Assembly (NCBI RefSeq): GCF_029338515.1
Contig: NZ_CP119988.1
Location: 3,534,001-3,598,000, forward strand
Direction of reading: 5' to 3'
Length of the DNA stretch: 64,000 nt
Origin: Haloglomus litoreum
GTDB taxonomy: Archaea > Halobacteriota > Halobacteria > Halobacteriales > Haloarculaceae
This document shows, in pieces, positions 60,488 to 64,000 of this stretch; within the stretch, counting starts at the first letter, position 1, and each line of letters opens with the position of its first letter. The notes below the pieces were generated by a model. That model was not told where the DNA came from. It saw only the letters and a program-made list of their open reading frames with translations, and did no database searches. Position numbers and translations under genes: made by a program.

Positions 60488-61219
60488 GTGACCGAGTCGG
60501 CACGCGACGCGTTCCTCGCGGGAGTCAGGGCTGCCTTGCCCATCATCGTCGGGATCGTCCCGTTCGGGCTGGTGGCGGGCGCCGCAGCCATCAACGCGGG
60601 ACTGACACTGGTGGATGCGGTCGGGCTGTCGGTGTTCGTCTTCGCGGGCGCCTCGCAGCTGGCGGCCATCGACCTGTTCAGCCAGGGCGCGCCGCTGGCG
60701 CTGGTGGTCGTGACGGTGCTGGTCGTCAACCTCCGGATGATGATGTACAGCGCCTCGATCGCACCCGACCTGCTGGAGGAGCCGCGCCGCTGGCGGGCGC
60801 TGGAGGCGTACCTGCTCGTCGACCAGGTGTACGCCCTGTCGGTGACTCGCTTCGAGCGCCAGCCCGAGACGAACAAGCGCTGGTACTACATCGGTGTGGT
60901 GGCGCCGCTGTGGCTCACCTGGCAGGTCTGTACGGTCGCAGGTGCCGTCGCCGGCGCGCGGGTCCCGGCATGGCTCCCCCTCGACTTCGCCGTCCCGCTG
61001 ACCTTCCTCGCGCTGCTGGTCCCAGCCATCGAGGGCCGGGCCACGGGCGCCGCCGCGCTCGTGGGCGGTGGCGTGGCCACGCTGGGAGTGGGGCTGCCGC
61101 TCGAGGCCGGACTGATGATCGGAGCCCTCACGGGTGTACTGGCGGGCATCCTCGCCGAGCGTACCCTGGGCCCGGACGCGGCCGGCGCGGACGACGACCC
61201 GGGAGGTGGCCACGCGTGA
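60488..61219 (+). CDS. azlC: AzlC-family permease (branched-chain amino acid exporter)
   Basis: 243 residues from GTG 60488. The family opening SARDAFLAGVRAALPIIVGI and VPFGLVAGAAAINAGLTLVD are followed by VFVFAGASQLAAIDLF and several more helices. With AzlD it forms a two-subunit exporter of branched-chain amino acids or analogues. Its stop overlaps the azlD start by four bases (GTGA). The in-frame sequence upstream of the GTG has no helix. Confidence 0.9.
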   Translation: MTESARDAFLAGVRAALPIIVGIVPFGLVAGAAAINAGLTLVDAVGLSVFVFAGASQLAAIDLFSQGAPLALVVVTVLVVNLRMMMYSASIAPDLLEEPRRWRALEAYLLVDQVYALSVTRFERQPETNKRWYYIGVVAPLWLTWQVCTVAGAVAGARVPAWLPLDFAVPLTFLALLVPAIEGRATGAAALVGGGVATLGVGLPLEAGLMIGALTGVLAGILAERTLGPDAAGADDDPGGGHA

Positions 61220-61563
61220 GCACCGGACCACCACCCGGCCAGCAGGTGTGGCTCGTCATCCTCGTCGCCGGCCTCGGGACCTATCTCATCCGGGCATCGT
61301 TCCTGTTCCTGTTCGAGCAGATCGGCGGTGTCCCGCCGCGACTGGAGCGGGCGCTGCGGTACGTCCCGGCGGCGGTGCTGGCCGCGCTGGTCGTCCCGGC
61401 GCTACTGGCGGCCGACGGCAGCCTCACCGTCGTCGGGAACGACCGCCTGCTCGCGGGCGCGCTGGCGGCCCTCGTCGCCTGGCGGACGGAGAGCATCTTT
61501 GCGACCATCGTCGTCGGGATGGTGGCGCTCGTCGCCCTCGGGCAGGTCGGGGCGATGGTGTAA
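61216..61563 (+). CDS. azlD: AzlD-family small subunit
   Basis: 115 residues from GTG 61216. Four helices: VWLVILVAGLGTYLIRASFL (the signature), PAAVLAALVVPALLA, RLLAGALAALVAWRT, TIVVGMVALVALGQVGAM. It is the obligate partner of AzlC and is translationally coupled to it. Confidence 0.9.
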   Translation: MSTGPPPGQQVWLVILVAGLGTYLIRASFLFLFEQIGGVPPRLERALRYVPAAVLAALVVPALLAADGSLTVVGNDRLLAGALAALVAWRTESIFATIVVGMVALVALGQVGAMV

Positions 61564-61634
61564 CCCTCCAAAGGTTACTAGATGGAATCTGTAAACTCTA
61601 GCAGTTACTTACGGCCGCGCGTCGAACCCCTCGT

Positions 61635-61883
61635 ATGACATCGACGCTCGGCGGCCTGGTCAGCGACCGACCCCATCAGGCACTGTCGCGCGCGGTCGTG
61701 AAGACGGCGCTCTACCGGGTGCTGATGGTCGTCGTGTCGGTGGCGGTCGCCTATCTCGTGGTCGGCGACGTGTCGGCGGCGCTCAGCATCGGCCTCGCCA
61801 CGAACGTCGTGAAGACGGTGACGTACTACGGGTACGAGCGGCTCTGGGACCGTATCGCGTGGGGCATCCCCACGGCCGAGTGA
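61635..61883 (+). CDS. DUF2061 membrane protein
   Basis: 82 residues. The signature is LSRAVVKTALYRVLMVVVSV followed by GLATNVVKTVTYYGYERLWD and RIAWGI. The family is a small two-helix membrane protein, often fused to or next to sulfate or nucleotide metabolism genes; function unknown. It lies 72 bp after azlD and may be expressed separately. Confidence 0.88.
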   Translation: MTSTLGGLVSDRPHQALSRAVVKTALYRVLMVVVSVAVAYLVVGDVSAALSIGLATNVVKTVTYYGYERLWDRIAWGIPTAE

Positions 61884-61916
61884 CCCGCGGCGACCGGGCG
61901 AACCGAACGCACCGTG

Positions 61917-61922
61917 TTTAAG
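61917..61922 (+). promoter_or_regulatory. TATA box of proS
   Basis: TTTAAG 24-29 nt before the ATG at 61946, the leaderless spacing. Confidence 0.65.
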
Positions 61923-61945
61923 ATACCGCTCCGACACCTACCGGT

Positions 61946-63412
61946 ATGAGCGACGCCGACGACGGCGACGGACAGGAACTCGGCATCACCGAGTCCAAAT
62001 CGCACAAGCCCGGCGAGTGGTACGCGGAGGTCGTCCAGAAGGCCGAACTGGCGGACTACGCGCCGATGGGCGGCTTCATCGTTACGCGACCGCGGGGCTA
62101 CGCCATCTGGGAGCGCATCCAGGAGCACCTCGACGGCTGGTTCAAGGACTCCGGCGTCCAGAACGCCTACTTCCCGCTGTTCATCCCCGAGTCCTACCTG
62201 GAGAAGGAGAAGGACATCGTCGAGGGGTTCGACCCGGAGGTCGCGTGGGTCGAGAAGGCGGGTCACGAGGAGCTCGAGGAGCGGCTCGCGGTCCGGCCGA
62301 CCAGCGAGTCCATCATCACGCCGTTCATCGCACAGTGGGTCCGCTCGCACCGCGACCTCCCGATGCGGCTCAACCAGTGGTGCTCGGTCGTCCGGTGGGA
62401 GGCCACCGACACGAAGCCGTTCTTCCGGACGAAGGAGTTCCTCTGGCAGGAGGGCCACACCGCCCACGCCACCGAGGAGAGTGCGTGGGACGAGACGATG
62501 ACCCGCCTGGGCCAGTACGAGCGCCTCTACGAGGAGGTGATGGCCATCCCCGGGCTCACCGGCCGCAAGCCCGACCACGACAAGTTCCCGGGCGCGCACA
62601 CCACGACGACCATCGAGGCGCTGATGCCCGACGGTAAGTCCGTGCAGGCCGGCACGTCCCACTACCTCGGCACCTCCTTCGCGGAGGCGTACGACGTGAC
62701 CTACACCGACGAGGACGAGGACGAGCGGGTCGCCCACACCACCTCGTGGGGGCTCTCCTGGCGCGCGATGGGCGCGCTCATCATGACCCACTCCGACGAC
62801 CAGGGCCTGGTCCTGCCCCCGGCACTCGCGCCCGAACAGGTCGTGGTCGTCCCCATCTGGCAGGAGGATACCCGCGAGGAGGTGCTGGAGTACAGCGCCG
62901 AACTCGCCGCCGAACTGGACGAGGAGTTCCGCGTCCACCTCGACGACCGCGACGAGCGCAACCCCGGCTTCAAGTACAACGAGTGGGAGCTGAAGGGCGT
63001 CCCCCTCCGCATCGAGGTCGGCCCGAACGAGGTCGAGGACGGGGAAGCAACGCTCGTCCACCGCCCCGACGGGGAGAACGAGGTCGCCGACCGCGACGAC
63101 ATCACCGGGGCCGTCGGCGACGCACTCGATACGGTGTACGCGAAGCTGTACGCCGCCGCCGAGGAGACCCTGGAGGAGAACGTCCGCGAGGCCCACGGCC
63201 GCAACGAGATCCTCGGCACCCTCGGCCAGCACGGCGGCTACGTCAAGACCGGCTGGTGTGGCGACGAGGCCTGCGAGACCGAGATCAAGGACCAGATCGC
63301 CGCCGAGATCGTGATGGTGCCGCTCGACCGCGACGAGGAGCCGGTCCACGAGACGTGTGGGGTCTGCGAGGAGGAGGCCGAGGAGACGGCGTACTTCGCG
63401 AAGAACTACTAA
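61946..63412 (+). CDS. proS: Prolyl-tRNA synthetase (archaeal/eukaryal type)
   Basis: 488 residues. Class II motifs are clear: motif 1 in GGFIVTRPRGYAIWERIQEH, motif 2 in PMRLNQWCSVVRWEATDTKP with FFRTKEFLWQEGHTAHA, and motif 3 in TTSWGLSWRAMGALIMTHSD. The C-terminal anticodon-binding domain (QVVVVPIWQEDTREEVLE) and the zinc-binding tail with Cys residues (GWCGDEACETEI, ETCGVCEEEAEE) mark the archaeal type, which ends in a Tyr (KNY). It ligates proline to tRNA(Pro). The terminator cassette follows. Confidence 0.97.
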   Translation: MSDADDGDGQELGITESKSHKPGEWYAEVVQKAELADYAPMGGFIVTRPRGYAIWERIQEHLDGWFKDSGVQNAYFPLFIPESYLEKEKDIVEGFDPEVAWVEKAGHEELEERLAVRPTSESIITPFIAQWVRSHRDLPMRLNQWCSVVRWEATDTKPFFRTKEFLWQEGHTAHATEESAWDETMTRLGQYERLYEEVMAIPGLTGRKPDHDKFPGAHTTTTIEALMPDGKSVQAGTSHYLGTSFAEAYDVTYTDEDEDERVAHTTSWGLSWRAMGALIMTHSDDQGLVLPPALAPEQVVVVPIWQEDTREEVLEYSAELAAELDEEFRVHLDDRDERNPGFKYNEWELKGVPLRIEVGPNEVEDGEATLVHRPDGENEVADRDDITGAVGDALDTVYAKLYAAAEETLEENVREAHGRNEILGTLGQHGGYVKTGWCGDEACETEIKDQIAAEIVMVPLDRDEEPVHETCGVCEEEAEETAYFAKNY

Positions 63413-63700
63413 CGCACCGTTTTTCGGTTCGGGTTCCGCGCCTGCGGCGCGGAACCGCTCACCGAAAAAATCTGCACCAAAAAAGCCGCTCCTCGCGGCT
63501 TCGCCGCTCGGAGCGGAGAAACGCGCTCGCTTCGCTCGCGCGTATGCACTCCTCCATGTTGTTCACCCCCTCTACGCTTGCTGAATTTCCATCTTACCAC
63601 GCAATTTGATAGATGATACGCACATTATATTCACCATTTCCCAAATGAACTTTATATTCTGCATTTATTCGTGTAATCGCCTGCGTCGGCGCGAGCGGAA
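63413..63700. other. Intergenic hairpin cluster with an AT-rich island
   Basis: Downstream of proS are dense palindromes: ttccgcgcctgcggcgcggaa (63431-63451) and ccgctcctcgcggcttcgcc-type stems (63486-63515), with A runs on the plus strand at 63463-63468 and 63478-63484 that would be T runs for transcripts from the right. Then comes a ~110-bp AT-rich island (63556-63675). I see no gene; the two short frames are shadows. Confidence 0.6.
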
Positions 63701-63713
63701 CGAGCGCCGTTCA

Positions 63714-63756
63714 CCGGCACGAGGGCGCCGGAGGCGCCCGAGTGCCGGGCTTTTTT
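63714..63756 (+). terminator. Terminator cassette, copy 2 (downstream of proS)
   Basis: CCGGCAC-GA-GGGCGCC (63714-63729), loop GGA, GGCGCCC-GA-GTGCCGG (63733-63748), then GC and T6 (63751-63756). It is the inverted copy of the cassette at 56731-56793, including the flanking ttcaccgg and ctgaacg. Both stand in the terminator direction for the gene before them. Further stems follow (63791-63806 gagagcttcgctctc; 63818-63836 agaacgcgaagcgttct). Confidence 0.75.
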
Positions 63757-63878
63757 CTGAACGTGTTTTGGCCGAGCGGTTCGGCGTTCGGGAGAGCTTC
63801 GCTCTCCCGCAGCCCATCAGAACGCGAAGCGTTCTGAGGACGGCTTTGCCGCCGAACCCGAGGCGAAAAAAGCTCGGG

Positions 63879-64000
63879 TCAGTCGTCGGCGGGTGCCGCG
63901 CCGCCGCTCTCGGAGACGTTCGCGTCCGGGACGGTGCCGTCGTCGTTCCAGCCGCGCAGGTCGTAGTAGTTCGACAGCTCCTCGTCGAGGCCCTCCAGTT
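63879..64000 (-). CDS. Aldehyde ferredoxin oxidoreductase, C-terminal end (partial)
   Basis: Only the last 40 residues are inside the window: LEGLDEELSNYYDLRGWNDD, then GTVPDANVSESGGAAPADD and a stop at 63879-63881. The YYDLRGWNDDG segment is the usual C-terminal YYxLRGWD motif of tungsten-dependent aldehyde:ferredoxin oxidoreductases. It is convergent with proS across the hairpin cluster. The call rests on the short C-terminal motif. Confidence 0.7.
   Translation of the reverse strand, partial: LEGLDEELSNYYDLRGWNDDGTVPDANVSESGGAAPADD

Overview
The window comes from a haloarchaeon (class Halobacteria). The evidence is high GC, strongly acidic proteins, twin-arginine plus lipobox leaders, a pilin N-terminus, a PGF-CTERM-like tail, archaeal information genes (RFC large subunit, aIF5A, SRP19, Gar1, archaeal-type ProS, GatB), C50 carotenoid genes and many TATA boxes 25-30 nt ahead of start codons (leaderless mRNAs). 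Genus is not assignable by eye.

Layout. 1-3.4 kb: the end of a solute-binding lipoprotein that lacks its first lobe, a CTERM-anchored surface protein, a frameshifted small gene overlapping a 65-residue gene, a duplicated fragment of that gene's 3' end, and a HTH regulator. 3.7-9.8 kb: rfcL, a ~590-bp nested inverted-repeat element, the bacterioruberin genes lyeJ and crtD, a Rieske protein and a methyltransferase. 9.9-19.5 kb: CPBP protease, pilin fused to a carbohydrate-binding-like domain, halocyanin-like lipoprotein, aIF5A plus agmatinase (hypusine link), a lipoprotein, a DUF2240 pair, a Bat-type regulator, FAD monooxygenase, a lone cytochrome b C-terminal domain, UppS and a cold-shock protein. 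19.7-23.7 kb: heme block (fused siroheme decarboxylase, SirC, HemA). 23.7-34.6 kb: Hvo_1808-like lipoprotein, DUF192, MOSC, YqcI/YcgG, cysteine hydrolase plus NAPRTase, malic enzyme, SRP19-Gar1, a 35-residue zinc ribbon, RNase R and FxsA. 34.9-41.1 kb: two Tat-exported phosphatases and a receiver-PAS-kinase.

41.2-49.9 kb is the most mobile-looking part. tRNA-Ile is followed by a ~0.97-kb island carrying a DUF433/DUF5615 toxin-antitoxin-like pair between 74-bp direct repeats that include the tRNA 3' end. Zinc-finger genes, an acyltransferase, PGP phosphatase, MBL hydrolase, a MOSC protein and a ferredoxin follow, then tRNA-Leu with an array of direct and inverted copies of its T arm. 49.9-64 kb: a second receiver-PAS-kinase, a membrane HTH regulator plus secreted subtilase with a palindromic operator candidate, gatB, an HNH nuclease, an aminotransferase, the second nested inverted-repeat element, a cupin/zinc-ribbon protein, AzlCD, proS and the C-terminal end of an aldehyde ferredoxin oxidoreductase.

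The structures that known gene families do not explain are the two-copy nested inverted-repeat element with an oppositely oriented core, a terminator cassette copied behind the HNH gene and proS with a conserved GA/GA internal mismatch, and the two tRNA-derived repeat systems. No CRISPR array, provirus, transposase or rRNA was seen.
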